From: Chryseosolibacter sp040902445
GTDB lineage: Bacteria; Bacteroidota; Bacteroidia; Cytophagales; Cyclobacteriaceae
Direction: 5' to 3'
Assembly (NCBI GenBank): GCA_040902445.1
Contig: JBBDXJ010000293.1
Span: 1 to 64,000, forward strand
DNA length: 64,000 nt
In this document: positions 47,900 to 57,273 of the stretch, in pieces
Position numbering within the stretch: position 1 is the first letter of the stretch
Layout: every line of letters begins with the position of its first letter
Made by a program: the position numbers and the translations under genes
Notes under the pieces: model-generated
Database searches by the model: none
Told to the model about the DNA's origin: nothing
Seen by the model: only the letters and a program-made list of their open reading frames with translations

Positions 47900-49924
47900 T
47901 TAAATCTGCCTGAAAAGATCCAGCACATACCCCATTGCATTTATCAAGAATGGGACGGTGAGAGTAATAAAAATGAAAACAACTCCGTATAAAATGTAAA
48001 ACTGAACACTGCCATTCTGTAAAACCCTGAACTTTTCCATAAAACCTCTGATATATTTTGTTGGAGCGTCAACGAACAAGGCCTCTATTTTATCATAAGG
48101 ATGCGTTTTCGAATGTACACGTGTTGGAAACACGCCATGAATGGCTCCTTCCTTTTTATTCATAATGAGAAAAGGTCGTATCAGCTTCCGGTAGGAACGT
48201 ACAAAAGAATTTGCGGTGTACTGAAATCTGGATGTTGGAGCGGTGTAACCACATGCCCATGTTGGCCCAACCGCAACGGTCCTGGTAGCGGTTGTAATTT
48301 TTTTTATACCCAGGACAAACATTGCCAGCGCAATTAATACCCATGCCGCCATGCTTACCAGTTGAAGGGTATCGATAAATCCTGCCTGAATGGGATCCAG
48401 CGTATTTTTGCCAGTAAACAGGAAAACGGGGTTTGCAACGGCCCGAACAAAAAATTGAGGCAACACGCCAATTCCAATAATAAACAGCACGACAATATAT
48501 TTTGGAAAAAGTTTGGAAAAGTCCGCTTCCTGAATAGTTTGATTTAAGAAGTGTCGCCTCGTCCCCAGAAAGACAATACTGAATGCTTTCGTGAAACACA
48601 AAAAAGCCATGCCTCCTATAATGGTCAGACCGAAAATAGCAAAAATCATAACGATCGTATGGCCCAATGACTTCGAGCCGAAGTCGTTAAAGAGACCGGA
48701 ATAAATAAAAAACTCTGAAATAAATCCATTGAGCGGTGGGAGACCTGAAATAGCAAGTGCTCCAGTTAGAAATAAGGCAGACGTCTGCGGCATTTTGTTT
48801 ATCAACCCGCCCAGCTTCTCTATGTCCATTGTATGCGTAGTCTGGTAAACCGTTCCGGCGCAATAAAATAAAAGGGATTTAAAGAGTGCGTGATTAAAGG
48901 TATGCAACAGTGCTCCTGCAAATCCCGTAAATATCAGGAACGAATTGTTTAAGCCCAGGCCGATGGTACCGAGTCCGATGCCAATACCAATAATGCCGAT
49001 ATTCTCAATGCTGTGATAAGCCAGCAATTTTTTTAGGTTATGTTGTATAATTGCCAGCATTACTCCATAAATGCCGGTGATAAGCGAAAGAATCAGGATG
49101 GTATAGCCAATCAGTAATTGATTCTCTTTTATTAACAAGAGCATCCGCAGGATGCCAAAGATTCCCAGTTTAATAATTACACCTGACATAATACCTGAGA
49201 TGTGAGCAGGGGCTGCGGGGTGTGCGTATGGTAGCCAGGTATGAAAAGGTACAAACCCGGCTTTAAAAGCAAATGCAATAAAAAAACAAATAAAAAGTAA
49301 AAAACTTATCGGTGGAATCACCGAGGAACTGTATAAGCCGATCGCACTAAAATTATAAGAGCCGGTCTCGCTGCTCACCCAAAGAAATCCAATGGTAAGA
49401 AATACAATGGTAAGGTGGGATTGGACGAGGTAATTGATTCCTGCCTTGAGTGTTTCGATTTTAGCGTGCTCAAAGATGATCATGAGGAAAGCTGAAATAG
49501 CCATGACTTCCCAGACACATAAAAACGCAAGGGTATTTTGAATGCTGTAAATACCAATCATGGCCATATGATTCAAAATGTAACCCGAATAGTGAAGGTT
49601 AATATTTGAAGACTGATGATGGTAAGGCGTCATGTAACGTATGCCATATAGGAGACCTGTTATCATGGTCAGGTTCATGATGAGGATAAACCATGCGGAT
49701 AATGAATCTATCCGTATGAGAATTTCGCCAAAAACAAGACCGCCTCCAACAATGAATTCTAAAGGCGGACCCACGAGGGCGTGGAATGCTATCCAGGAAC
49801 TTACTGCCGCATTTAACAGCACAACCAACATTGCCATGATTCCTTTAGCCTTCCCCTTCAGAAATATGAGAAGGGCTAAAGAACACAAACTTATCAGGAT
49901 CGATATGGTTAATATCCATTTCAA
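47900..49924 (-). CDS. hyfB: HyfB-like (NuoL-type) ion-translocating subunit, copy 1
   Basis: A 674-residue NuoL/HyfB homologue with 14 core helices and a C-terminal extension that has a final helix (about 645-665). The proton-path residues are kept: Glu139 (VWEVMA), Lys221 (FAFKAGFVPFHTWLP) and Lys252 (GVIIKLG). HPAAPAHISGIMSG is the family signature. It starts inside the stop of the upstream paralogue (4-base overlap), so the two are translated together and both probably belong to the complex. Confidence 0.85.
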   Translation of the reverse strand: MKWILTISILISLCSLALLIFLKGKAKGIMAMLVVLLNAAVSSWIAFHALVGPPLEFIVGGGLVFGEILIRIDSLSAWFILIMNLTMITGLLYGIRYMTPYHHQSSNINLHYSGYILNHMAMIGIYSIQNTLAFLCVWEVMAISAFLMIIFEHAKIETLKAGINYLVQSHLTIVFLTIGFLWVSSETGSYNFSAIGLYSSSVIPPISFLLFICFFIAFAFKAGFVPFHTWLPYAHPAAPAHISGIMSGVIIKLGIFGILRMLLLIKENQLLIGYTILILSLITGIYGVMLAIIQHNLKKLLAYHSIENIGIIGIGIGLGTIGLGLNNSFLIFTGFAGALLHTFNHALFKSLLFYCAGTVYQTTHTMDIEKLGGLINKMPQTSALFLTGALAISGLPPLNGFISEFFIYSGLFNDFGSKSLGHTIVMIFAIFGLTIIGGMAFLCFTKAFSIVFLGTRRHFLNQTIQEADFSKLFPKYIVVLFIIGIGVLPQFFVRAVANPVFLFTGKNTLDPIQAGFIDTLQLVSMAAWVLIALAMFVLGIKKITTATRTVAVGPTWACGYTAPTSRFQYTANSFVRSYRKLIRPFLIMNKKEGAIHGVFPTRVHSKTHPYDKIEALFVDAPTKYIRGFMEKFRVLQNGSVQFYILYGVVFIFITLTVPFLINAMGYVLDLFRQI

Positions 49925-51912
49925 AGTATGTTGGAAAAAGTTGCTAAAATTAAAATCAGCATGAAAAGGAATCCATACAGTATATAGAACTGTACCCTTC
50001 CGTTATGAACGAACGAGAAGTAATTCATAAAACTAAATAACTGATTGGAAATCCTGTTAAGAATATTTTTTTCAAAAAATTCCGCATAGTTTGATTGATA
50101 ACTCCGGTTTGCCGGAAAGACAGTCCGGGGCTCAATTTCCGTATATTTTTTTTCTTCGCCGGTAATGAAAGCAAATAACTTGGCAAGGGTTTTTGAAAAT
50201 GATTTTCCGGTGTATTGAAATTTCTCACCGCGTGCTATATATCCGCCACCCCAGGTCGGAGAGATATTTACCGTTCTCCCGGAAACGATCCTGGATCGCA
50301 CGTAGTAGATCGAAGCCGCCAGGAGTATTACTATCAGGGAGGCTATTCCAACTTCAGATACCATGGGAACAAGGGAGGGTATAATCTCATTTTCAGGAAG
50401 TGTATTGCTAAAGCCCTGCGCTATCTTTTCAATGGTCGTCAGTATCAGGGAGGGAAAAATTCCAATGAGCAGCATTAAAAACAGAATGAGGAAAAAAGGC
50501 AGATGACGGTAAGATAAATATTCCGGTTTTGGATGAATGGTTTTATCACGGGGGTTCCCGAGAAAAATAACACTAAAGGCTTTTCCAAAAGTCAACAAGG
50601 CAATACCACTTACCAAAGCCAGTCCCACGATCGCGGAAATCATAAGTATGTTAAACTTAAAACCCGTTGCGCGAATACCTTCTATCAGACCGGAAAACAG
50701 TAATAATTTCGAAACAAACCCGTTAAAAGGAGGGAGCCCGCAAATCGCTATGGCTCCGCACAAAAAGAAAAATGTCGTGGAAGGCATCTTTTTTATTAAG
50801 CCACCCAAATGTTCCATGTTCCGCGTATGGGTCAACTGATAGAGATTTCCGGCCGTGAAAAAAAGAAGGGATTTATAAAGGGAATGATTCAATAGATGGA
50901 GAAGGGCTGCTGAAAAGCCTATCACCAAAAGAATTTGATTTCCGGTTCCTTTCCCGATCAACCCTATGCCAATTCCCATTCCGACAATCCCCATGTTTTC
51001 AATAGTAGAAAATGCAAGGACGCGTTTGTAATCGCGATGAATCGCTCCACTGAGTATTCCGTAAAAAGCAGTCAAAACTGACAACACAAGAATGCCTGCA
51101 CCAATGATCACTAAATCCGAGGTCAGATAGGCAGACATTCTCAGAATGCCATATATTCCCATTTTTACCATGATGCCTGACATGATCCCTGAAATATGGG
51201 AAGGAGCAGCAGGGTGGGCGTGGGGAAGCCACGTATGGAGTGGGATAAATCCTGCCTTTATCCCAAAGCCAATAAAAAAGAGTAAAAAGAGCCGGGGAGA
51301 ATCGGCCTGATTGAAGGATCCGATTGACTCAAAGCCAAAAGATCCTCCTGCAACCGAAGCCCATATAAATGCAATGGTCAAAAAAACAATCGCAATGTGC
51401 ATCTGAACCATGTAGGTGATACCCGCATTCAATGTTTTGAACCGGCTGTAATCAAACATCATCAGGAGAAAAGAAGAAACGGACATGATCTCCCACACCA
51501 CCAGAAATGCCAATCCGTGTTGAATAGAGCAAACCAGGATTAGGGATGCGTGAAAAATGACGAAGGAAGTCCAGTGAAGGGAAAGATTACTGCGCTGGGC
51601 TGAATACGCCTTCATATAATGAATGCCATACCACGCACCGGTTATACAGGTAATGTTGACGAGCAGGATAAACCATGCAGATAAAGGATCGATTCGTAAA
51701 AGAATATCTCCAAATACCAAACCGCCGGCAATGGAAAATTCAATTGCCCTGGTTGCAAGAACATGTATTGAAACGATCGAAGTAGTGACAGCATTGAGCA
51801 ACACGAACAACAATGCTACCCTGGATTTTTTTGAGGGAGATAAAAGTGGAATAAGGATAGGGGACAAAACCGTTAACAACCCGGAATATAAAATCAGAAA
51901 CCGACCATCCAT
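49921..51912 (-). CDS. HyfB-like (NuoL-type) ion-translocating subunit, copy 2
   Basis: A 663-residue paralogue of copy 1, next to it in tandem. Key residues match: Glu141 (VVWEIMSVS), Lys219 (GFGIKAGFIPLHTWLP) and Lys250 (GIMVKMG), then HPAAPSHISGIMSG. The C-terminal tail with VSPTWGGGY-like text (NISPTWGGGYIARG) and last helix is also shared with copy 1 (VGPTWACGY). The two copies differ through most of the chain, so this is not a recent duplication. It is the first large gene of the complex. Confidence 0.85.
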   Translation of the reverse strand: MDGRFLILYSGLLTVLSPILIPLLSPSKKSRVALLFVLLNAVTTSIVSIHVLATRAIEFSIAGGLVFGDILLRIDPLSAWFILLVNITCITGAWYGIHYMKAYSAQRSNLSLHWTSFVIFHASLILVCSIQHGLAFLVVWEIMSVSSFLLMMFDYSRFKTLNAGITYMVQMHIAIVFLTIAFIWASVAGGSFGFESIGSFNQADSPRLFLLFFIGFGIKAGFIPLHTWLPHAHPAAPSHISGIMSGIMVKMGIYGILRMSAYLTSDLVIIGAGILVLSVLTAFYGILSGAIHRDYKRVLAFSTIENMGIVGMGIGIGLIGKGTGNQILLVIGFSAALLHLLNHSLYKSLLFFTAGNLYQLTHTRNMEHLGGLIKKMPSTTFFFLCGAIAICGLPPFNGFVSKLLLFSGLIEGIRATGFKFNILMISAIVGLALVSGIALLTFGKAFSVIFLGNPRDKTIHPKPEYLSYRHLPFFLILFLMLLIGIFPSLILTTIEKIAQGFSNTLPENEIIPSLVPMVSEVGIASLIVILLAASIYYVRSRIVSGRTVNISPTWGGGYIARGEKFQYTGKSFSKTLAKLFAFITGEEKKYTEIEPRTVFPANRSYQSNYAEFFEKNILNRISNQLFSFMNYFSFVHNGRVQFYILYGFLFMLILILATFSNIL

Positions 51913-51982
51913 ATCATTTAAATTTTTTTCTCCTCCGTCACGCTGACAAATATTTGGAATTGTTGCCTAATACCTTTAAATA

Positions 51983-52252
51983 TTAAAAGAGATTTTCCGG
52001 TTCATGTTTCTGCAGGCTTTCAAATATTTTAATTGCTTTTGTGATATTGTCCCTCTCCTGAATAATTACTCCTTCCGCCTTGAGGTACTTGAGCGCCATA
52101 ATCATATTCAGAATAAATCCCCGTTTTGAGTTAAAAGCATTCCGCCGGTTTTTCTGTAAATCCTGTATTGCCGCGCTGACTATTTCGATTAAAATTTTGT
52201 CATCCGCAGCGGCTTTAATCTTAATGATGACCGTGTGGCTGAAGTATACCAT
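51983..52252 (-). CDS. Small hypothetical protein at the head of the Hyf-like operon
   Basis: An 89-residue, lysine-rich, mainly helical soluble protein (KILIEIVSAAIQDLQKNRR, LNMIMALKYLKAEGV). It has no membrane helix and no cysteine. It starts with ATG 52252 and lies 70 bases upstream of the first HyfB gene on the same strand, downstream of the FNR-type site. I do not recognise it. It could be an accessory or assembly protein of the complex, or a chance ORF; no good ribosome-binding site is visible. Confidence 0.45.
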   Translation of the reverse strand: MVYFSHTVIIKIKAAADDKILIEIVSAAIQDLQKNRRNAFNSKRGFILNMIMALKYLKAEGVIIQERDNITKAIKIFESLQKHEPENLF

Positions 52253-52724
52253 TAAAGCTGGTTTTTATTAAGAGATGGGTTGATTTCTTATCTTGTCCAA
52301 CAAAATGCAATGTGAACATGATGGCAAAAAATACATAGGTGTAACATATTTGTTCAATGAAAAATAAACTTATTCCGGATCTTAATCTCCTGTTTGTTGA
52401 CATTTTTTCATGCGGCGGAAATCTATTGGATCACTCCGGCTGGCAAAATTAAATTTTGTTGTCTGAAGTTTTATTGAATATTGTCATCGCAGTCATTGAT
52501 TTAAATCAATTTTGGGATCTTAATCATTTTTTTTGAAGCATATTGGCCATCATTCCAGCCAATACCCCACTTAAAAAAGAGAGTTATTTTTAGCATTTCC
52601 TTAAACGAAAAATTGCTTTTTTCTTCATAGACTGGGGTTGAGCATGGCCTTTTCCAGCCTTTATCAACTTCCCGCGGTGATTTTTATCAATATTGCGTAA
52701 CTTGCCTGCCGCTAAATTATAAAT
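52253..52724. other. Divergent regulatory region of the Hyf-like operon and Crp/Fnr gene
   Basis: This 472-bp AT-rich spacer lies between the 89-residue ORF (leftward) and the Crp/Fnr gene (rightward). Apart from the palindrome at 52496-52509, no ORF or strong hairpin was seen. Confidence 0.6.
52496..52509. promoter_or_regulatory. FNR/CRP-type palindromic binding site
   Basis: TTGATTTAAATCAA is a perfect palindrome and an exact match to the FNR-type consensus TTGAT-N4-ATCAA; with one more base on each side it stays symmetric (52495-52510). It lies 216 bp ahead of a Crp/Fnr-family gene and 244 bp ahead of the leftward operon. The most likely binder is the neighbouring regulator, acting on one or both sides. 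Confidence 0.6.
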
Positions 52725-53450
52725 GTGATGACAACGGGATTTCGGTCAGATGATTTCCGCTATAACACAAAAGGGATTTTCGAGGGGCTTTCACCGGAGA
52801 ATCTGCAACCGCTTCGGGATGCAAGCGTTACGCATCGGTATAAAAAAGGCGAAATAGTTTTTCGCGAAGGAGGAATCCCTGCGGGAATTTTTTACCTGGT
52901 AAGCGGGAAGATAAAAAAGTATAAAACGACCGCAAAAGGCGGTGAACAAATATTTTATGTTTGCACTGCCAGGGAGCTATTGGGTTATCATGCGATATTG
53001 AGTGAGGAACATTATCCTGACTCGGCAGCCACTATTGAAGACTCTGAAATTACTTTTATTCCCAAAGAGAATTTTCTGAAAGTTTTACAAGCCTCTCCGG
53101 TTCTGTCGAATAAACTTTTGAAAACGTTGGGTCATGAGTTCAGTGTTTTTATCAACAGTATTACGAGCCTGGCAACCAAATCCGTACGGGAGAGAATAGC
53201 GCTGAATCTGTTGATCCTTGATGAAAAATATAAAAGGGAAGAAAAACAGGATGGGCCAGGTGAAATCAATATGTCGAGGACTGACTTTGCCAATATGGTG
53301 GGCACAGCGAAAGAAACGCTGGTAAGGTTACTGCAGCAATTTAAGAGTGAAGGCCTGATTGAGTCCAGTGGCCGGGCAATCAGAATATTAAACAAAAAAG
53401 GGTTGGTACGAGAGGCTAATTTTTCAGGAACGCATTCAAAAATGTTTTGA
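52725..53450 (+). CDS. Crp/Fnr-family transcriptional regulator
   Basis: A 241-residue regulator: cNMP-binding-type beta roll (residues about 15-135, with KKGEIVFREGGIPAGIFYLVSGKIK), dimer helix, and C-terminal winged helix with recognition segment MSRTDFANMVGTAKETLVRLL. It lacks the cysteine cluster of oxygen-sensing FNR (only one Cys), so it senses something else, possibly through haem, a nucleotide or another ligand. It is divergent from the Hyf-like operon and is its probable regulator. Confidence 0.85.
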   Translation: MMTTGFRSDDFRYNTKGIFEGLSPENLQPLRDASVTHRYKKGEIVFREGGIPAGIFYLVSGKIKKYKTTAKGGEQIFYVCTARELLGYHAILSEEHYPDSAATIEDSEITFIPKENFLKVLQASPVLSNKLLKTLGHEFSVFINSITSLATKSVRERIALNLLILDEKYKREEKQDGPGEINMSRTDFANMVGTAKETLVRLLQQFKSEGLIESSGRAIRILNKKGLVREANFSGTHSKMF

Positions 53451-53512
53451 AAGTTTGCTGTGGCGCTTGTCACAAGTGAAGAAAAGTTTTTCGCACTACC
53501 GCAATCACAAGT

Positions 53513-54682
53513 TTATTGCGTTACCAATCTTCCGGTTTTGCTGAAATGAAAAATCAGAAAACCTGCGGAAATCAGAAAAAGAAATCCTGCGGCCAGCATA
53601 AACGTAGCGGACAGGGATAGGGTGTTTAAGATCGGAAAAATTATTATGGGGGATAAGAACTGCCCTAAGAACCAGAAGGTTGTAAGCTTTCCAATTTCTT
53701 TTCCCCTGATTTCAGGTGGAGCAATTTTCATCACCCACATATTGGTATTGGGAATCATCATGCCCATGCCCAATCCGGATAACATCATTGCAATAACAAC
53801 CAATACATAGCTGCCAGAGATGGAAATACAAACAAATCCTGCAGCCATGAGTAAATACCCCATGGAAAAAACGGAAAGAAAACTAAACCGCCCTTTTATC
53901 CTCGAATAGGAAAAGGCTGACACTGCAGAGAATGCCGTACTCATTGCAATAGCGGCTCCTATCAAAGAAGTTTTCTCAATTCCAATGGCCTTCAGGTGAA
54001 AAGGTATTTGAACGGGTATTAAAAAGAAAATTATCCACATCAACATTGTATTAATAAACAACATCCATATTATCGGAGGTGACTTGACATGCTCGTTAAC
54101 ATGATTTCTTTTCTCTGCCAATATGGGCTCATGAAGAAACATTATACTGAGTGGTAGAACCAGAAGGGCAAATAAATAAATAAGGAATGGATATCGCCAA
54201 CCAAAATCTGCAAGGATTCCTCCCAACCCAATAAACAGGATCCCGCCCAATGACATAAATGCTATCTGTATGCCAACAAATTTCTGACGCTCCATGCCCT
54301 CGAAGTAGTCGGCTATCAGTGTAATCACTATTGTCATAGACATGCCGACCGAGATGCCGAGCAGAGTTCTGGAAATAAGGATGTGGTAAAGGTTATTCAG
54401 GAAATATCCGGCACAACCTGTTATGGCATAAAGCAAAAGAGACAACCAAAGAATTTTCAACCTGCCGTGCCTGTCAATAAGTCGTCCGGTAATAGGGGAG
54501 AATAGGGCAATCATTAGCGCCGGTATCGTCAATACTAATTGAACAAGGAGCCCTGCGTTTTCAACATCAGAGAACTCCAAAACCATCTGTGGTAATGCAG
54601 GAGCAATGGTTATGACAGACATAATTGTAAGACTGCTGACAAGCAGAAGCGTTAACTTTAACTTCCATTTTTTATTTTCCAT
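53513..54682 (-). CDS. MFS transporter, DHA1-type exporter
   Basis: A 389-residue, 12-helix MFS protein. SPITGRLIDRHGRLKILW is the loop 2-3 signature and SRTLLGISVGMSMTIVITLIADYF covers helices 4-5, as in drug:H+ antiporters of the DHA1/Bcr type. It probably exports a small hydrophobic compound. It converges with the Crp/Fnr gene. Confidence 0.8.
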   Translation of the reverse strand: MENKKWKLKLTLLLVSSLTIMSVITIAPALPQMVLEFSDVENAGLLVQLVLTIPALMIALFSPITGRLIDRHGRLKILWLSLLLYAITGCAGYFLNNLYHILISRTLLGISVGMSMTIVITLIADYFEGMERQKFVGIQIAFMSLGGILFIGLGGILADFGWRYPFLIYLFALLVLPLSIMFLHEPILAEKRNHVNEHVKSPPIIWMLFINTMLMWIIFFLIPVQIPFHLKAIGIEKTSLIGAAIAMSTAFSAVSAFSYSRIKGRFSFLSVFSMGYLLMAAGFVCISISGSYVLVVIAMMLSGLGMGMMIPNTNMWVMKIAPPEIRGKEIGKLTTFWFLGQFLSPIIIFPILNTLSLSATFMLAAGFLFLISAGFLIFHFSKTGRLVTQ

Positions 54683-54787
54683 GGATTTTATTTTTCATAG
54701 AGATTCGTTTATGTCCTGAGAGCAATGGGTCACAAATTCCAATGTACTATTATCTGCCACCATCTGAGGGCTGATTTTAATTGTTCA

Positions 54788-56365
54788 TCAGGATCCCTTT
54801 TGTTTTTTCGGGTCCTCCGGTGGCGGTGGCAGAATGAATACTTTGGGTTGTGGTGTTACAGGTTCCAATTTTCGGCTTACCAGGGCCGGGTGATCCGCCG
54901 GGATAAATGTAGACCGAAACCCACTGTAGGTCATCGGCAAGGGAGCTATTGGATCGCCATTGGGCTTCCTTATTTCACCACGAAAAGGATTTAGATATTC
55001 CCATACTATTTTTCCTTCTTTGGTAACTTCAAAATAACGCCCTCTTGCTCCTTCGGTAATAAAAGTGTTGCCGTTGTTCATCCGGTGCGCGCCAGAAATG
55101 AAACTGCTGTAAAAGGAGACAGAGTCCGGAGCGATATAAGTCCAGACAGGATTTTCCGGGCCAAATGCCTTACCCTTCTCAATGATGTAGTTTCCTTTTT
55201 GATCTGTAGGAGGAATTATTTCATGAACGGCAGAATAATCCAGGCTATCCCGGTTGGGGATAGCATTATTGAATACTGTAAGATTACCCGCGCCGGGTTT
55301 TCCTTTCTCAATCCAGCGGATATCATGCTGACGAAATAATTTTCTGTTAGTAGAATCTCCACGGTGATAGTTTTCCGGATTTCCCCAGCGATAGAGAAAA
55401 TCTCCTCCTTTGCCCCAGCGCCCCCCCGAATGACCAGCGGCCTCTTTAGTTGTTGTGCTGTGATCTATGATGAAGATCTCACTCAGATCAGGGGAGCTAA
55501 AAGCAATCTGGTCCAACTCGGCATTATACTTGATCGCGTTAACATGATAAACATCTGATCCTATATTTTCAGGTGTTTGATTTCTCCAACCCCTTCCCTG
55601 AGATTTTAAAATATCCATACTATCCTGGGTAATGAGGGGAGGTACTGAATCTCCAACATTAAAATCTAATAGTTCTGGGTGGTCTGAAGGCTTGCCATAG
55701 TTTGCTTTCCTTGCGTCATAATCCTGGATCAAGTGATCCCAGATATGCCATTCCCATACGATTTTGCCACTGCGCATGCCGTTTTGCTCAATCTCGATTA
55801 TTTTATCGGGCCAAAGGCCTGCTTTTGGTGTTAATTCTGGTTTTCTGCCTGCTGCAAGGACTTGATCCGCTGTCTTCGCTTCCCATGCAATGGCAAGAAT
55901 ATTTCCGTTAGGCATCACCGTGAAATCATGGTGCGCGTGATACTCTTCATTGGCGTATTCAAAGTCCCACAATATTTTACCGTCCCATGTGATTTTTTGG
56001 ATTCTTCCGGTTTCTCCACCACCCGCAAAGACGGGAAAATCCGGATCAGCGACATTCTGCACAAGGGAACCATCATCATTCAGGTAGGCACTCATCACGG
56101 TATAAATGCCTTTCCATTCGTGTACAACTTCCCCTTTCCGGTTGATGAGATAAGTCGACGCTGAATTCGGAACTGCAAACATCACATAGCCTTCCGTTAG
56201 ACCTTCAGCGTTAATTGTTAAGCCGCGCGGAATCCTATGTCCGAACATGTTTCTGTCATTCTTGACAGGGGCCGCGTTGCTGGCCACTTTTTCCTTTTCT
56301 AAATCGCAGGATGATACTATTAATGCAAATACAAGGAAAAACGGAATGAGGTGCGTTTTTTTCAT
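54788..56365 (-). CDS. Arylsulfotransferase (ASST)-like lipoprotein
   Basis: A 525-residue exported lipoprotein (LIVSSC lipobox) from ATG 56365; the frame is open to 56467 but the signal peptide starts here (MKKTHLIPFF). The body is a beta-propeller of the arylsulfotransferase family: GKILWDFEYANEEYHAHHDF, MPNGNILAIAWE, DVYHVNAIKYN and FITEGARGRYFEV. Known ASST enzymes move sulfate from one phenol to another without PAPS in the periplasm; whether the catalytic His is present cannot be settled by eye. It is divergent from a PAPS-type sulfotransferase gene. Confidence 0.75.
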   Translation of the reverse strand: MKKTHLIPFFLVFALIVSSCDLEKEKVASNAAPVKNDRNMFGHRIPRGLTINAEGLTEGYVMFAVPNSASTYLINRKGEVVHEWKGIYTVMSAYLNDDGSLVQNVADPDFPVFAGGGETGRIQKITWDGKILWDFEYANEEYHAHHDFTVMPNGNILAIAWEAKTADQVLAAGRKPELTPKAGLWPDKIIEIEQNGMRSGKIVWEWHIWDHLIQDYDARKANYGKPSDHPELLDFNVGDSVPPLITQDSMDILKSQGRGWRNQTPENIGSDVYHVNAIKYNAELDQIAFSSPDLSEIFIIDHSTTTKEAAGHSGGRWGKGGDFLYRWGNPENYHRGDSTNRKLFRQHDIRWIEKGKPGAGNLTVFNNAIPNRDSLDYSAVHEIIPPTDQKGNYIIEKGKAFGPENPVWTYIAPDSVSFYSSFISGAHRMNNGNTFITEGARGRYFEVTKEGKIVWEYLNPFRGEIRKPNGDPIAPLPMTYSGFRSTFIPADHPALVSRKLEPVTPQPKVFILPPPPEDPKKQKGS

Positions 56366-56494
56366 GTGGAGTTCGGTTGGGGTTAATAAACTTACTGATT
56401 TATTTCCTATGTGAATAATTAATTTACCTGAAACCTGTCCCCGGAATAAAATAAGGACTAACTTCATTATATCACCGGTCTAAACCCCACGAAA

Positions 56495-57175
56495 ATGTCA
56501 ATCAAAATTATAGGAGCCGGATTACCCAGAACCGGTACAAATACACTTAAAGCTTCTCTTGAAAGACTCGGTTATACAAAAACTTATCATATGAAGGAGC
56601 TCCTTGTACATCCTGAAAACCTTCATTATTGGTTAGCGCTGAAAAACACATCGACTACCAAATGGGATGAGCTCTATAAAGGTTTTCAGGCCACCGTGGA
56701 CTTCCCAGGTTATCCGTGGTATAAGGAGCACATGAAACGTTATCCCGATGCAAAAGTGATTTTGACTGTAAGGCCTTTTGAAAGTTGGTATACCAGTATT
56801 TTCAGCACCATTTGGCAGGCAGGACCTCAAACTTTAGGTCAGAAATTAAAGATGATGTCCAGGCTCCTTTTCAATCCCAGACTCAGGTCAGTAATTAAAT
56901 GCGTTAAATTTGCAAAAGGAACAATTTTCGGAGACCACCTTCAGGGCAAATTTGCCGATAAAGCCTTCGCGGAAAAAATTTTTAATAAACACATAGCAGA
57001 TGTTAAAGCACATGTTCCGGCACATAAATTACTTGTTTACGATGTTGGCGATGGCTGGGGACCACTTTGTAAATTTTTGGGTAAGCCAGAACCAAAAGAA
57101 CCACTTCCACATTTAAACAAGAAAGAAAATTTTAAGGAAATGTTGGTTGAACTCATGAAAGGCAACATGGTCTAA
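56495..57175 (+). CDS. PAPS-type sulfotransferase-family protein
   Basis: A 226-residue cytosolic protein. The N-terminal GAGLPRTGTNTLKASLERLGY has the P-loop-like 5'-phosphosulfate-binding motif, and AKVILTVRPFESWYTSIF is the 3'-phosphate-binding strand. It looks like the small Sulfotransfer_4-type family seen in many bacteria and fungi. The acceptor is unknown. It is divergent from the ASST-like gene with 129 bases between the starts, so the two sulfuryl-transfer proteins may be co-regulated. Confidence 0.75.
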   Translation: MSIKIIGAGLPRTGTNTLKASLERLGYTKTYHMKELLVHPENLHYWLALKNTSTTKWDELYKGFQATVDFPGYPWYKEHMKRYPDAKVILTVRPFESWYTSIFSTIWQAGPQTLGQKLKMMSRLLFNPRLRSVIKCVKFAKGTIFGDHLQGKFADKAFAEKIFNKHIADVKAHVPAHKLLVYDVGDGWGPLCKFLGKPEPKEPLPHLNKKENFKEMLVELMKGNMV

Positions 57176-57273
57176 AAAAAGGAATTTCCTCTGCCCCTGA
57201 TCTAACCAATGGTCAAGTACAGGCATTTTGAATTTCTTTCTTTTCTTGATTAGTCAAGCAGGAGCAACTGCAT

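Noticed and set aside
52725..53450. Oxygen-sensing FNR
   Set aside because: The protein has a single cysteine, so it cannot bind the FNR [4Fe-4S] cluster, although the nearby DNA site is FNR-like.
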